Of a stretch of DNA of 50,624 nucleotides, positions 1 through 9,294 are shown in pieces. Both the position numbers and the translations under genes were made by a program. Origin of the DNA: Silicimonas sp. (GTDB lineage Bacteria > Pseudomonadota > Alphaproteobacteria > Rhodobacterales > Rhodobacteraceae); contig JAJEFO010000134.1 of the NCBI GenBank assembly GCA_022820365.1, positions 1 through 50,624 on the forward strand. Direction: 5' to 3'. The notes under the pieces were generated by a model that made no database searches, had not been told where the DNA came from, and worked only from the letters and a program-made list of their open reading frames with translations. How positions within the stretch are numbered: the stretch's first letter is position 1; every line of letters begins with the position of its first letter.

Positions 1-111
1 GTCTGCGGTCTCGTGCTTGACCGCGACGTCAACGCCGCCCGCAACGTGCTGCAGCAGCTCAAGGGGCCGGGAACCGGCCTTCGGTCGCGAAGCGTGCGGG
101 TTGCCGCGTAG
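1..111 (+). CDS. tnpB: TnpB (IS200/IS605 family), C-terminal end only
   Basis: The frame is open from the first base and ends at TAG 109-111, giving 36 residues. It carries CGLVLDRDVNAARNVL, the join between the C-terminal zinc ribbon and the last RuvC motif (D-x-N-A-A-x-N) of TnpB, the RNA-guided nuclease of IS605/IS1341-type elements. The family is about 350-400 residues, so over 300 are outside the window and intactness cannot be judged. The sequence just downstream looks like the element's right end (see the reRNA entry). The family call is confident; whether the full gene is functional is unknown. Confidence 0.85.
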   Translation, partial: VCGLVLDRDVNAARNVLQQLKGPGTGLRSRSVRVAA

Positions 112-170
112 CTTGGCCGAGAAGCCGTCGTCTTCAGGCGAGGGAGTGTTCACCGAACAAGCAAGCATTC
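40..170 (+). ncRNA. Probable reRNA (omegaRNA) 3' part and IS right end
   Basis: TnpB guide RNAs overlap the 3' end of tnpB and stop at the right end of the element; the next roughly 16-20 nt of flanking DNA act as guide. Here GAAGCC (121-126) opens an imperfect stem CCGTCG (125-130) / CGAGGG (139-144) around a loop with TCTTCAGG. GAGTGTTCAC (144-153) follows, closely matching the usual ends of these RNAs. The right end is therefore placed near 153 and the guide would begin at 154 (CGAACAAGCAAGCATTCGGG). The 5' boundary is a guess. Confidence 0.45.
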
Positions 171-386
171 GGGAAACTGCGTCATTCTAAACTTGGCTGT
201 CGGACTTGGGAGTGGAGTCCAGCACTGCCGCAAGAAGCTCAAACATTGCCATCGGCAGGCTCTCAAGCGGCCGTTTCACCGGCTGAAATGGAGGCAATCG
301 TTGATGTGACGCCTGCACAAGTGACGACTTCCACGCAAGCTTCGATGCGGAGCGCTTTGCGCGACTTGCGATTGGAACTTGGCGAT

Positions 387-1298
387 TCACTTCTTGAAAC
401 TCTGCAGATGCTCCTCAAGCCGATCTGAGAAATGCAGGATTTCAATGCGGTGCTGCTCTTGCTTGCGGACCCAAAGCGCGATGTCTCTGCGGATCTCTGG
501 AAAGTCCGACTGGACAATCTGCGCCCCGCCGAGGTCACCAAGCATCCCGATGAGCCGTTCCGGCAATGCGACCAAGGCATCGGTCGTCTTCAGCAAGTGC
601 AGGGGGATCATAAGGTCGCCTGTAATTGAAATGTTCTGTTTCTTGGGTTCAATCCCTAGGAAACGGAAGATTTCGGACTCCGTTCCGTGGATGCCCGCGC
701 GTGCTCCAGCGATCACCCATCGCGCCCTTTCAAGTCGTTGCTTGGTTGCGGCCACTCCCTTTCGAGCTAGTTCCGATCGGGCGCCAGCGACAATCACCAG
801 CCTGTCAGGGAAGATCACTTTCTGGGTCAGGCTCCCCTCGTGAAGTCGCAACTGTGACGGCGCGAGAACAACATCAAGCCTGTTGTCGATCAGCCGCCTG
901 ATCAAAGGGGCAGCTGAGGCACTGAAGACGAGAAGGGCATAGGGCCATGCGCCACGGAGCGATTTCTCGACGAGGCCGGGGATGATCGTCGCTGCCAGAA
1001 ACGGGCCAACCCCGAGGCGCAACTCGGAAATGATCCCCTCTCGCCATCGCCGAAGGGCGTCATCCGCGGCATCGGATTCCGCCAGTATCGCCCGGCCCCG
1101 TTCCGCCAGTCTTTCACCGACGTCCGTGGCAGTGACGCCATGGCTTTCGCGGATCAGGACGGGCGCCCCGACACGGTCTTCGATGATCTTTATGCTGCGG
1201 CTGAGCGTCGGCTGAGTGACATTGAGCCGCTTTGCGGCCCTGTTGATCGAGCCAAGATCGATCGCAATGGCAAGTTGGATCAGGAGGCGCGGATCCAT
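387..1298 (-). CDS. LysR-family transcriptional regulator
   Basis: The 303-residue protein has an N-terminal winged HTH (about residues 1-60; SINRAAKRLNVTQPTLSRSI is the typical LysR recognition region). A substrate-binding domain follows (about 90-300). The start chosen is ATG at 1298 because the HTH begins directly there (MDPRLLIQLAIAIDLGS); the open frame continues 81 codons upstream but that part resembles nothing in the family. It diverges from the TAXI-TRAP operon across 95 bp, the usual arrangement for a LysR activator and its target. It therefore probably controls the transporter-sulfatase operon. The effector is unknown but is likely the transported aromatic or an intermediate. Confidence 0.9.
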   Translation of the reverse strand: MDPRLLIQLAIAIDLGSINRAAKRLNVTQPTLSRSIKIIEDRVGAPVLIRESHGVTATDVGERLAERGRAILAESDAADDALRRWREGIISELRLGVGPFLAATIIPGLVEKSLRGAWPYALLVFSASAAPLIRRLIDNRLDVVLAPSQLRLHEGSLTQKVIFPDRLVIVAGARSELARKGVAATKQRLERARWVIAGARAGIHGTESEIFRFLGIEPKKQNISITGDLMIPLHLLKTTDALVALPERLIGMLGDLGGAQIVQSDFPEIRRDIALWVRKQEQHRIEILHFSDRLEEHLQSFKK

Positions 1299-1393
1299 GG
1301 GTATGCGAATTCCTATAACTGGCTTCGATTTTCTGATTTTATTTTTATCTCCTGTTTCTGCAAGCTGGGCGCGCAGACAATTGGGAGGACTCC
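1299..1393. promoter_or_regulatory. Divergent promoter region, LysR / TRAP operon
   Basis: This 95-bp gap separates two divergent start codons and is AT-rich in its middle (TTTTCTGATTTTATTTTTAT around 1329-1348). It must hold both promoters and the LysR site, though no clear T-N11-A dyad could be fixed by eye. A strong ribosome binding site GGGAGGA (1383-1389) precedes the ATG at 1394. Confidence 0.5.
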
Positions 1394-2401
1394 ATGAAAA
1401 CGCTTCGAATGGCGGCAATTGCCGCCGCACTTGCAACAGCACCGCTGACACTTGCACAGGCCGACACCCTGAAGGCCGAAGGTGGCTCGGCGGCGGGTCT
1501 GAGTGCGCTCGTTCCTCAACTTCTCTCGAAGTATGCGGCACCTGACCACGAAATCCGGGTCAACGTTGACCAGACCCTTACGCGGGCCGCGCTGAAGGTT
1601 GCCACAGGCGCGATCGACATGGCCAGCACGCCAGCTGGCGCATTCTCCCGCATGCGGGTTGGCAAGGGTCCGTACAAGGACCTTGGGCAAGAGGCGATCG
1701 ATGCTTCCGAGAACATCCGGTCCCTGTTCTCCTTCCTTGGCGGGCACATCCACGTCATGACCTATGAGGACAGCGGCATCGAAAGCTGGGAGGACATCAA
1801 GGGCAAGCGCGTGTTCGTCGGGCCGCCTGCAGGATCGGCGTCGGCCCAGACGACAAAGCTGATTCAATCGATCACCGGCTTCAAGGCCAACGAGGACTAC
1901 GAGGCGATCAAGCTCGCATGGTCCGCGGCAAGCCAGGCGTTCGAAGATGGCAAGTTCGATGTCTTCATGCGTACGGGGACCATGGGCTCGGCGGCGGTTG
2001 ACCAGTACGGCGCGGCCAAGAAGTTCCGCCTCCTCGGCATTCCAGAAGAGGTCATAGGCACCGATGCGTGGAATGACTACCTGAGCACCCCGGGCTACGC
2101 TGCCGATACGCTCCCGGCAGGGTCGTACTCCAACCAGGTCAACAACGATGAAGACCTTCTTGCCACGGCCTACGTGATGTTCCTTAGCGTAAACAAGGAC
2201 ATGGCTGATGACGTTGCCTATCAGTTGACCAAGGCGATGTTCGAGAACCTCGACGACGCGCATTCGGTCAATCAGGGCCTGACACCGTTGACGCTGGACA
2301 ATGCCTTTGTCTCGCTTGGTGCACGCCTGCATCCGGGCGCGATTCGCTACTATGAAGAAATGGGTGTGTCGATCCCGGACAATCTTCGCGGCGGTTCGTA
2401 G
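1394..2401 (+). CDS. TAXI-family TRAP transporter substrate-binding protein
   Basis: The 335-residue protein starts with a Sec signal peptide (about residues 1-23, ending TLAQADT). The mature part is of the TAXI type, as in the early GGSAAGLSALVPQLL segment and the KGKRVFVGPPAGSASAQT segment near 137. It would bind a small, probably carboxylated solute in the periplasm and pass it to the fused permease encoded next. GGGAGGA lies just upstream of the ATG. The 75-bp gap to the permease contains a stable hairpin. TAXI proteins are poorly characterised, so the ligand cannot be read from sequence; the downstream enzymes suggest a sulfated or methoxylated aromatic acid. Confidence 0.92.
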   Translation: MKTLRMAAIAAALATAPLTLAQADTLKAEGGSAAGLSALVPQLLSKYAAPDHEIRVNVDQTLTRAALKVATGAIDMASTPAGAFSRMRVGKGPYKDLGQEAIDASENIRSLFSFLGGHIHVMTYEDSGIESWEDIKGKRVFVGPPAGSASAQTTKLIQSITGFKANEDYEAIKLAWSAASQAFEDGKFDVFMRTGTMGSAAVDQYGAAKKFRLLGIPEEVIGTDAWNDYLSTPGYAADTLPAGSYSNQVNNDEDLLATAYVMFLSVNKDMADDVAYQLTKAMFENLDDAHSVNQGLTPLTLDNAFVSLGARLHPGAIRYYEEMGVSIPDNLRGGS

Positions 2402-2413
2402 GACACTCGCGTC

Positions 2414-2436
2414 GGGCCGGGCCCTGCGCCCGGCCC
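2414..2436 (+). promoter_or_regulatory. GC-rich hairpin between binding-protein and permease genes
   Basis: GGGCCGGG (2414-2421) and CCCGGCCC (2429-2436) form a perfect 8-bp stem with a 7-nt loop, 13 bases after the stop codon of the TAXI protein. No T-run follows, so it is more likely a 3' stabiliser or partial attenuator than a full terminator. It would let the binding protein be made in excess over the permease. Confidence 0.55.
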
Positions 2437-2476
2437 CTCACTCATCTCGTCCGTCCCAAGCTCCTGGAGTCAGGAC

Positions 2477-4408
2477 ATGGCCTCGGTGAACAATTCCGCG
2501 CGTCCCCTCAGGGAACGCATTCTGCTGCTTATCGGATTTTGCTTCGCGGCATTGGGGTTCCTCAATGCCGTTCCGGATCTTGGGCCATTGCCGTCGATTG
2601 GCGTCATTCCGGCGGTTGACCTTCATCCAACGGTCTTTGCCAGCGGGTTCATCATTTCCTTTCTTGCCATTTCGCGGTTCTCAGGCGGATCAAGCGCAAT
2701 TCTGACGACCGCCTTCAACGCAATTCTGGTGTGCGTCGGCCTCTATGCGCTTTGGTCCTTCAACGTCTCGGTCTCGCGGATCGAGGACGTCGGTCTCTTC
2801 TTCTTCGAGGATTTCCACGCTTGGATGACCGTGATTGGTTGCGTGATCATACTGTACTTCTGCTGGCGGATCTGGGGACTGCCGCTTGCCGTCGTTGGCA
2901 CCTTGGCCCTCCTCTATTTTTTCTTCGGCGAGCACCTTCCTGGAATACTCGGCCACGCAGGCATGGACTTTGTCCAGGATACACCGGCCGAGCTCTGGTA
3001 CAACACCGGCGACGGGGTCATGGGTAACATCCTGGCGATCCTCGTGAACACCGTCTTTCCATTCATCATCATGGGCGCGGTGCTTGAGGGGACAGGTGGC
3101 GGAGCCTCGATGATCAAGTTGAGCTTCTACGCCATGCGAAGGTTTCGCGGCGGCCCCGCGCACGCGGCGATCATGGCATCGTCGCTCTTCGGCACAGTGT
3201 CCGGTTCGGCCGTGGCCAACGTGGTCGGAACGGGGGTCATCACGATCCCAATGATCAAGAGGCGCGGCTTTCGCCCGACATTCGCCGGTGGCGTCGAGGC
3301 AACGGCGTCGACGGGCGGTCAGATCATGCCGCCGATCATGGGTGCCGCTGCCCTCGTCATGGCAGATTTCATTGCGATCGACTATCTCATCATCATTGTT
3401 GCGGCGGTTGTGCCTGCCGTTGCATATTATGCCTCGCTCTTCACGACGGTGGTGTTCGAATCCCGGTCTCTCGGCGTCGAGGCGACGCCCGATTCCGACA
3501 TGGATCCGATAACGCTGCAGGACTGGATCAGTCTCATTTTGGTCATCGTTCCGATCTCGATTGTCGTGATTGCGCTGATTCTAGGCTTCTCGCCGGCGGG
3601 ATCGGCGATGATCGCGCTGAGCGTGCTTCTCGTCCTGAGCTTCCTGAACCCCGAGATGCGCAGAAAGCCGATCCTGGTTGCCGAGAGCTTTGCCAAAGGC
3701 GGTGTGACATTTGGCCGGCTTCTCATGGCCATCGGCACAGTCAGCGTCATCATTGCCGTGCTCGGGTCCACGGGATTGCCGCTGGAATTTGCGAAGGTCA
3801 TCAGCAGCAACGCCGGTCAAAACTTGCTTCTTGCCCTGATCTTTGCCGCGGTCGCGGCGCTAATACTGGGTATGGGAATGCCCACATTGCCAGCCTACCT
3901 GACGATCATCATCATCCTCGGGCCGTCGCTCACCAGCCTTGGTCTGACCGACCTTACCGCGCACTTCTTCGTGTTCTATTTCGGGGTCGCTTCGGCAATC
4001 ACGCCGCCTGTCGCCATGGCCGCCTTTGCCGCGGCCTCAATCTCGGGCGGCGGGGCCATCGGGACGGCGGTTCAGGCGACCCGGATCGGCATCGTCATCT
4101 TCGCAATCCCGTTCTTTTTCGCCTTCAACCCCCAGATGCTGATCGTGGCCGAAGCCGGCGGTGTCTTTGCCATTGGCGGGTTCGTGTTCCTCCTGCTCCG
4201 TCTGGCGCTGCTCATCTACATGCTTGCGTCCGCGGCCTCGAGATTCGACCGGGGCAAGATGTCCGTCTGGGAGGCCATCGCGCGGGCAGCGGCCGGGCTC
4301 TTGCTGATCCACCCATCCGCAATAGTCTGCGGAATTGCGGCCTTGGCCTCCCTTGGCTTGATCGCACTGCACTACGGTGTTCTGAGCCGAAGAGAGGCCG
4401 CAGCATGA
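2477..4408 (+). CDS. TRAP transporter fused permease (DctQ-DctM)
   Basis: The 643-residue membrane protein joins the small (DctQ-like, about residues 20-190) and large (DctM-like, about 200-600) TRAP subunits, as is normal for TAXI systems. The large part shows GSAVANVVGTGVITIPMIK and the ASTGGQIMPPIMGAAA stretch, both hallmarks of TRAP large subunits. About sixteen hydrophobic segments are visible. With the TAXI protein it would drive secondary, cation-coupled uptake. The ATG at 2477 is in frame through the whole gene. Its last codons overlap the sulfatase start by ATGA, so the two are translationally coupled. Confidence 0.95.
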   Translation: MASVNNSARPLRERILLLIGFCFAALGFLNAVPDLGPLPSIGVIPAVDLHPTVFASGFIISFLAISRFSGGSSAILTTAFNAILVCVGLYALWSFNVSVSRIEDVGLFFFEDFHAWMTVIGCVIILYFCWRIWGLPLAVVGTLALLYFFFGEHLPGILGHAGMDFVQDTPAELWYNTGDGVMGNILAILVNTVFPFIIMGAVLEGTGGGASMIKLSFYAMRRFRGGPAHAAIMASSLFGTVSGSAVANVVGTGVITIPMIKRRGFRPTFAGGVEATASTGGQIMPPIMGAAALVMADFIAIDYLIIIVAAVVPAVAYYASLFTTVVFESRSLGVEATPDSDMDPITLQDWISLILVIVPISIVVIALILGFSPAGSAMIALSVLLVLSFLNPEMRRKPILVAESFAKGGVTFGRLLMAIGTVSVIIAVLGSTGLPLEFAKVISSNAGQNLLLALIFAAVAALILGMGMPTLPAYLTIIIILGPSLTSLGLTDLTAHFFVFYFGVASAITPPVAMAAFAAASISGGGAIGTAVQATRIGIVIFAIPFFFAFNPQMLIVAEAGGVFAIGGFVFLLLRLALLIYMLASAASRFDRGKMSVWEAIARAAAGLLLIHPSAIVCGIAALASLGLIALHYGVLSRREAAA

Positions 4409-5973
4409 GCAAGCGGCCCAACATCCTCTACTTCATGACAGACCAGCATCGGGCGGACTGGCTCGGGCATGCTGGTCATCCGGTGGTGAATACGCCCAAT
4501 ATCGACGACATCGCGGCACGGGGCACCCGGTTCACCAACTTCTATGTGACGTCGCCCGTCTGCATGCCGAACCGCGGTGCCATTTTCACCGGAAGGTACC
4601 CTTCGGTGAATGGCCTTCGTCACAACGGTCTGCCCCTTCCGGCAGATGCGAATACCTTCGTAGACGTCTTGCGTGCGGGAGGGTACCGAACGGCCTCGAT
4701 CGGCAAGAGCCATCTCCAGCCGTTCACGAGCCAGCCGATCAAGCGCGAAATCGAGTGCCATGTCGCAAATCCGGATGTCCCGGAAGCGCATAAGCCAAAC
4801 GGCATGCGATACGAAAGCGAGCAACCTGACACGTACGAAGGGACCGAGTATCATGTGTTGCCGGTCCCCTACTACGGGTTTGACCATGTCCGGATGGTTA
4901 CCAACCACAGTGACGAGTGCGGAGGTCACTACGTGCAATGGCTTAGACGCCAGACCAATGAGTGGGCCTTTCTGAAGAATCGCAAGAACCAGTTCCCGCA
5001 TGACTACGCGAATCCGCAGGCCTTCCGCACGCGATTACCCGAGGAACTCTATCCGACGTTCTACATTCGCAATGAAGCGCAGGCTTTCCTGGAATCGCGT
5101 GCGGGCGAAGACGCTCCCTTCTTTGCGTTCGTCTCGTTTCCTGATCCTCACCACCCGTTCACTCCGCCAGGCAAGTACTGGGACATGTACGATCCCGACG
5201 AATTCGAGATCGATCTGCCCTATTGCGCGCACAAGAATCCGCCGCCGCAGTTGCGCGAGTGGAAGCGGCTCATGGACGAAGGCATCGTTCCGTCGAATTT
5301 GCAGCAGGCATTCATGGCGTCGGAGCGGCAACTCCGGGAAGCCATGGCACTTACCGCCGGGATGATCACGATGATTGACGATGCAGTGGGCGACATCCTT
5401 GGAACGCTCGAAGCTTCCGGTCTCGCCGAGGACACGATCGTGGTCTTCAACTCGGATCATGGCGACTACATGGGGGCGTTTTCGCTCTTGCTGAAAGGCC
5501 CATTTTCGCACCGCTCTGTCAATCGTGTACCGTTCATCTGGGCTGACCCGCAAAGGGCCGGTGGACAGGTGGCCGACGGACTAGCCGCCTCGATCGACAT
5601 TGGGCCGACAATGCTCGAGCGCTGCGGGCTGCTTCCCTATTACGGGATGCAGGGCAGGTCGTTTCTGGACCAGCTCGACGGTGGCCCTCCCACCCGCGGT
5701 GCCGTTCTGATCGAGCACGAGGAGAACAAGATCTATCCGGGTTTCGAGAAGCGCCCAAACTTGCGAAACCTCGTCACGCCTTCGCATCGGATGACGGTCT
5801 ACAAGGGGCTTGATTTTGGAGAGCTCTACGACCTTCGTGTCGATCCTGACGAGACTCGGAACCTCTGGGACGCGCCGCAGGCGGCAAGCGACAAGGCCGA
5901 AATGATGATCGCCCTGAACCAGGCCATGCTTGACGCCATCGCGCACGGCCCGCGGCCCAAGAGGATTGCATGA
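4405..5973 (+). CDS. Formylglycine-dependent sulfatase
   Basis: The 522-residue protein is of the alkaline-phosphatase/sulfatase superfamily. The N-terminal metal motif (NILYFMTDQHRADW), the signature SPVCMPNRGAIFTGRYP near residue 52 and a second metal site (VVFNSDHGDYMG near 350) are present. The Cys of CMPNR would become formylglycine, the sulfatase nucleophile. No signal peptide is seen, so it should act in the cytoplasm after uptake. Start and stop overlap both neighbours by four bases. Phosphonate monoester hydrolases share this fold and motif, so a phospho- or phosphono-ester substrate is possible. Its place in the operon suggests it removes sulfate from an aryl sulfate ester. Confidence 0.88.
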   Translation: MSKRPNILYFMTDQHRADWLGHAGHPVVNTPNIDDIAARGTRFTNFYVTSPVCMPNRGAIFTGRYPSVNGLRHNGLPLPADANTFVDVLRAGGYRTASIGKSHLQPFTSQPIKREIECHVANPDVPEAHKPNGMRYESEQPDTYEGTEYHVLPVPYYGFDHVRMVTNHSDECGGHYVQWLRRQTNEWAFLKNRKNQFPHDYANPQAFRTRLPEELYPTFYIRNEAQAFLESRAGEDAPFFAFVSFPDPHHPFTPPGKYWDMYDPDEFEIDLPYCAHKNPPPQLREWKRLMDEGIVPSNLQQAFMASERQLREAMALTAGMITMIDDAVGDILGTLEASGLAEDTIVVFNSDHGDYMGAFSLLLKGPFSHRSVNRVPFIWADPQRAGGQVADGLAASIDIGPTMLERCGLLPYYGMQGRSFLDQLDGGPPTRGAVLIEHEENKIYPGFEKRPNLRNLVTPSHRMTVYKGLDFGELYDLRVDPDETRNLWDAPQAASDKAEMMIALNQAMLDAIAHGPRPKRIA

Positions 5974-7457
5974 GCAAGGAAATGAAGAATTTCGTAGCAG
6001 GGCAATGGATCGGCTCTGACGCGACCTTCGACAAAGTCAGCCCGTTCGACGGCGCTCATGTGGCGAAGGTCCACGAAGCGAGTGCAACCCTGGTCGATGA
6101 GGCGGTTGTACGGGGTCACGATGTCTCCATTGGCGGCAACGCAGCCCTTTGGGGCAGCCTTCCAAAGAAGCAGCGGTTGGCGGTGATCTATGACCTGGCC
6201 GACAGGTTGGTGGCGCGTGCCGAGGACTTGGTCGAGGCGGAGGTCGCTGACACGGGTCGCAGCTATTGGCAGGCCTCGATTTTCGACGGTGCGCGTGCCG
6301 CACGGCTGTTTCGGGCTTATGCCGATACCGCTGCAACGTTGGAGAACCGAAGCATGCAGTTCTCCGGGGAGATGGGTTTCCAAGGCATGTGGTATGCGAC
6401 GCGACGCCCCAAGGGGGTCATCGCCTGCATCTGCCCCTGGAACGTACCTCTTCTCATGGCGTGCATGAAGGTCGCGCCGGCATTGGTGATGGGCAACTCG
6501 GCCATCCTGAAGCCATCTGAAGAGACGCCGTCTTCCGCGACAGTCTTGGCCGAAGTGATCGCCGCCTCGGATGTGCCCGACGGCGCATTCAGCCTCGTTC
6601 ACGGTTTCGGGACCGGCTCGACGGGCGAGTTCCTGACATCGCATCCGAAAGTGGATGCAATCACCTTTACGGGCGAAAGCGGTACGGGCTCGGCCATCAT
6701 GAAGGCGGCAGCGAACGGCTTGCGAGAAGTCTCGTTGGAGCTTGGCGGCAAGAACGCAGCCCTTGTCTTCGATGACGCGCGCATGGATGCCGTGGCCGAG
6801 GGCATGACCAGGTCTGCCTTCTTCAATTGCGGCCAGATCTGCTTCTGCACCGAACGCGCATATGTTCACCGCTCGCGCTTTGATGAATTCGTGGAGATGA
6901 TGGCGGGGACCGCAAACGGGATCATCATCGGCGAAAAGAGCCACAATGGGTTCAACATCGGCCCGCTGATCAGTCACGGGCACCGTGACAAGGTTAAGGC
7001 GCTGCTGGATACCGTACCGACACATGGCGGCGAATTTGTTGCAGGCGGCGGAATTCCGTCCTTCGGAGATGAACGCGACAACGGGGCCTTCATCCAGCCG
7101 ACGGTCGCCATCGCGTCGCCAGAGGACTCGCCCTTCGTGAAGCAGGAGATCTTTGGCCCGGTATTGCATGTCGCACCGTTCAGCGACGAAGACGAAGCCG
7201 TCGCCCTGGCCAATGACACGCAATACGGTCTTGCCGCCTGCATCTGGACCGAGAACCTTAGCCGCGCCCATCGCGTCGCCCCTAAGGTGCGCGTCGGTCA
7301 CGCCTGGATCAACTCTTGGCAAATCCGCGATCTGCTGAGCCCGCTCACCGGAGCAAAGGCCTCTGGAGTTGGCGATCAAGGCGGGCGGCTGAGCCTTGAG
7401 TTCTCGTCGCTGCCGCAGACCGTAACCACCCGAATCTATGACGAGGACCCCGCATGA
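5970..7457 (+). CDS. NAD(P)-dependent aldehyde dehydrogenase
   Basis: The 495-residue protein has the family's full length. It shows the catalytic Glu in SLELGGKNAALVF (about residue 252), the catalytic Cys in FNCGQICFCTER (about 287) and the EIFGPVL segment near 394. The C-terminal WINSWQIRDLLSPLTGAKASG stretch resembles the 2-hydroxymuconic/2-aminomuconic semialdehyde and betaine-aldehyde dehydrogenase branch more than classical vanillin dehydrogenases. It overlaps the sulfatase and the ThDP enzyme by ATGA on both sides. In the operon it would oxidise the aldehyde released by the downstream decarboxylase. The exact substrate is inferred only from context. Confidence 0.92.
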   Translation: MSKEMKNFVAGQWIGSDATFDKVSPFDGAHVAKVHEASATLVDEAVVRGHDVSIGGNAALWGSLPKKQRLAVIYDLADRLVARAEDLVEAEVADTGRSYWQASIFDGARAARLFRAYADTAATLENRSMQFSGEMGFQGMWYATRRPKGVIACICPWNVPLLMACMKVAPALVMGNSAILKPSEETPSSATVLAEVIAASDVPDGAFSLVHGFGTGSTGEFLTSHPKVDAITFTGESGTGSAIMKAAANGLREVSLELGGKNAALVFDDARMDAVAEGMTRSAFFNCGQICFCTERAYVHRSRFDEFVEMMAGTANGIIIGEKSHNGFNIGPLISHGHRDKVKALLDTVPTHGGEFVAGGGIPSFGDERDNGAFIQPTVAIASPEDSPFVKQEIFGPVLHVAPFSDEDEAVALANDTQYGLAACIWTENLSRAHRVAPKVRVGHAWINSWQIRDLLSPLTGAKASGVGDQGGRLSLEFSSLPQTVTTRIYDEDPA

Positions 7458-9133
7458 CCGTGATGGTGTCGGCCGGAGAGGCCATCCTGCGTTCACTGAA
7501 ATCGAATGGGGTGGATACGCTCTTCATCAATCCCGGCTCGGACTTCGCGCCGATTATCGAAGCTTATGCAAAAACGGGTGGGGTCGACGTGCCTGAAGCC
7601 ATAGCCGCGGCGCACGAAAACGTCGTGGTGACGATGGCGCACGGCTACTTTCTTGCGACCGGGAAAATGGCGGCGGCCGCGGTGCATGTGAACGTGGGGC
7701 TCGCCAACGCGGTGATGGGGCTCTTGAACGCGCGCTCCGATGACGTGCCTATCTTCATGATCTCTGGCCGCAATCCGTTGACCGAGGGCAGCCGCATGGG
7801 CAGCCGCCATACGCCCATCCAATACGGACAGGAGATGTTCGACCAGACGGGCATCGTGCGAGAAGCCGTGAAATGGGACTATGAGCTGCGCTATGCCGAA
7901 AACGCCGCCGACCTGGTTTCGCGAGGCTGTTCGATTGCCATGACGGAACCCATGGGTGCGGTTTACATGTCGCTCCCGCGTGAGCCGCTTTGTGAAGAAA
8001 CCGAGGTGCCGGGTGCGCCCACCCAAGTGGCTCCGGCCGTATCCCATCCCGACCCGCAAGCCATTGCAGACGTCGCGGCCAAGCTGACAGCGGCCAAGAA
8101 CCCCCTCATCGTCTGTTCGCGCGGCGATGTAGGAGGCGAAGTCAGCGCCGAGCTGATGGCGATGGCCGAAGAGAACTCAATTGCGGTCAGCGAAGTCTTC
8201 GTCACGCGCAACTTATTGCCAACACGTTGGAAGAACGGAGTTGGCGGCAACATCGCGGCGCATCTTCCGGAGGCCGACGTGGTTCTGGTGGTCGATGCAT
8301 CGGTCGCCTGGATCGAAGCCAAGGCCAGCCCGGCCCCGGACGCCGAAGTGATCCATCTTGGCCCAGACCCTCTGTTCGCCCGCATCCCCGTTCGCGGCTA
8401 CAAGACGACGCAGGCCATCCAATGCAATGCGGTTCAGGGGATCAAGGCGCTGCGGACTGCCCTTCCTGGTGCGCCCGATCCGGCGCGGCAAGCTGGCATC
8501 GAGGCACGCCATGCCGAGTTCCGGGCCCGCATGACGTCGAAGATCGACGAAGGTTCAAGCGGGCTCGCCAACAAGCCATGGATTGCCAAGTGCATCTCCG
8601 ATGTTCTGGGCGACGGCGCGGTATTCGCCGAACGGGGCGGGCCGCGGCCCTTGTACGATGTCGTCGGCCCGAACCAGTGGTTTGGCAACACGCAGGCCGG
8701 AGGGCTCGGTTGGGGTTTGCCGGCCGCGCTCGGCTATCAGCTTGGAAATCGCGACAAACTGACGGTCTGCGTGATCGGCGATGGATCATACATGTTCGCG
8801 AACCCGATCGCGTGCCATCAGGTGGCGGCCGCTCAGCAGTTGCCGGTGCTGACGGTGGTCTTGAACAACGGCTCATGGGATGCGGTGCGTATATCGACGC
8901 TGGACATCTACCCCGATGGCGAAGCAGCCAAGGCGAACCACGTGCCAATGGTCCCCTTCATGCCAAATCCGGTTTACGGCGATATTGCGGGCGCTGCCGG
9001 TTGCCATGCCGAGACCGTAGAGTTGGCCGAGGATATGCCTGCCGCATTGGACCGCGCCCTCAAGGTAATCCGTGACGAAAGGCGTCAGGTCCTGCTCGAC
9101 GTGAAAATCGGGATGGACGACGGCGAAAAGTAG
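7454..9133 (+). CDS. Thiamine-diphosphate 2-oxoacid decarboxylase, benzoylformate-decarboxylase-like
   Basis: The 559-residue ThDP enzyme has the three-domain architecture of the acetolactate synthase/benzoylformate decarboxylase family. It retains the N-terminal INPGS (Ser as in benzoylformate decarboxylase), a catalytic Glu in AAAHENVVV, a His at AAVHVNVG and the cofactor motif GDGSYMF...NNG near 437-475. AGGLGWGLPAALG before the cofactor motif also resembles benzoylformate decarboxylases. The second active-site His of that enzyme is not obvious here. It lies between an aldehyde dehydrogenase and an O-demethylase, which suggests decarboxylation of an arylglyoxylate to an aromatic aldehyde. 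Carboligase or sulfopyruvate-type chemistry are alternatives. Confidence 0.85.
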   Translation: MTVMVSAGEAILRSLKSNGVDTLFINPGSDFAPIIEAYAKTGGVDVPEAIAAAHENVVVTMAHGYFLATGKMAAAAVHVNVGLANAVMGLLNARSDDVPIFMISGRNPLTEGSRMGSRHTPIQYGQEMFDQTGIVREAVKWDYELRYAENAADLVSRGCSIAMTEPMGAVYMSLPREPLCEETEVPGAPTQVAPAVSHPDPQAIADVAAKLTAAKNPLIVCSRGDVGGEVSAELMAMAEENSIAVSEVFVTRNLLPTRWKNGVGGNIAAHLPEADVVLVVDASVAWIEAKASPAPDAEVIHLGPDPLFARIPVRGYKTTQAIQCNAVQGIKALRTALPGAPDPARQAGIEARHAEFRARMTSKIDEGSSGLANKPWIAKCISDVLGDGAVFAERGGPRPLYDVVGPNQWFGNTQAGGLGWGLPAALGYQLGNRDKLTVCVIGDGSYMFANPIACHQVAAAQQLPVLTVVLNNGSWDAVRISTLDIYPDGEAAKANHVPMVPFMPNPVYGDIAGAAGCHAETVELAEDMPAALDRALKVIRDERRQVLLDVKIGMDDGEK

Positions 9134-9294
9134 ATGCGGAAACCCGAAAGAGATCACGGCACATGCGAAAATGCGCATCTCGGCCACGACGCGAGGAGCC
9201 ATTTCACGGAAATTGGTCCAATCGCGGCACAAGTCGGCCATGGCACACGTAGCGCACGTCATGATCCAAGGCGCGAAAAATCAGGGAGGAATGA

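Noticed and set aside
1313-2332. 339-codon open frame on the minus strand
   Set aside because: It is antisense to the TAXI binding protein with its signal peptide and family motifs.
2414-2436. Rho-independent terminator after the TAXI gene
   Set aside because: The stem is strong but no T-run follows, and the permease gene is clearly in the same unit.
5826-7496. 556-codon open frame on the minus strand
   Set aside because: It is antisense to the aldehyde dehydrogenase, has no family motifs and is explained by GC-rich codon use on the coding strand.
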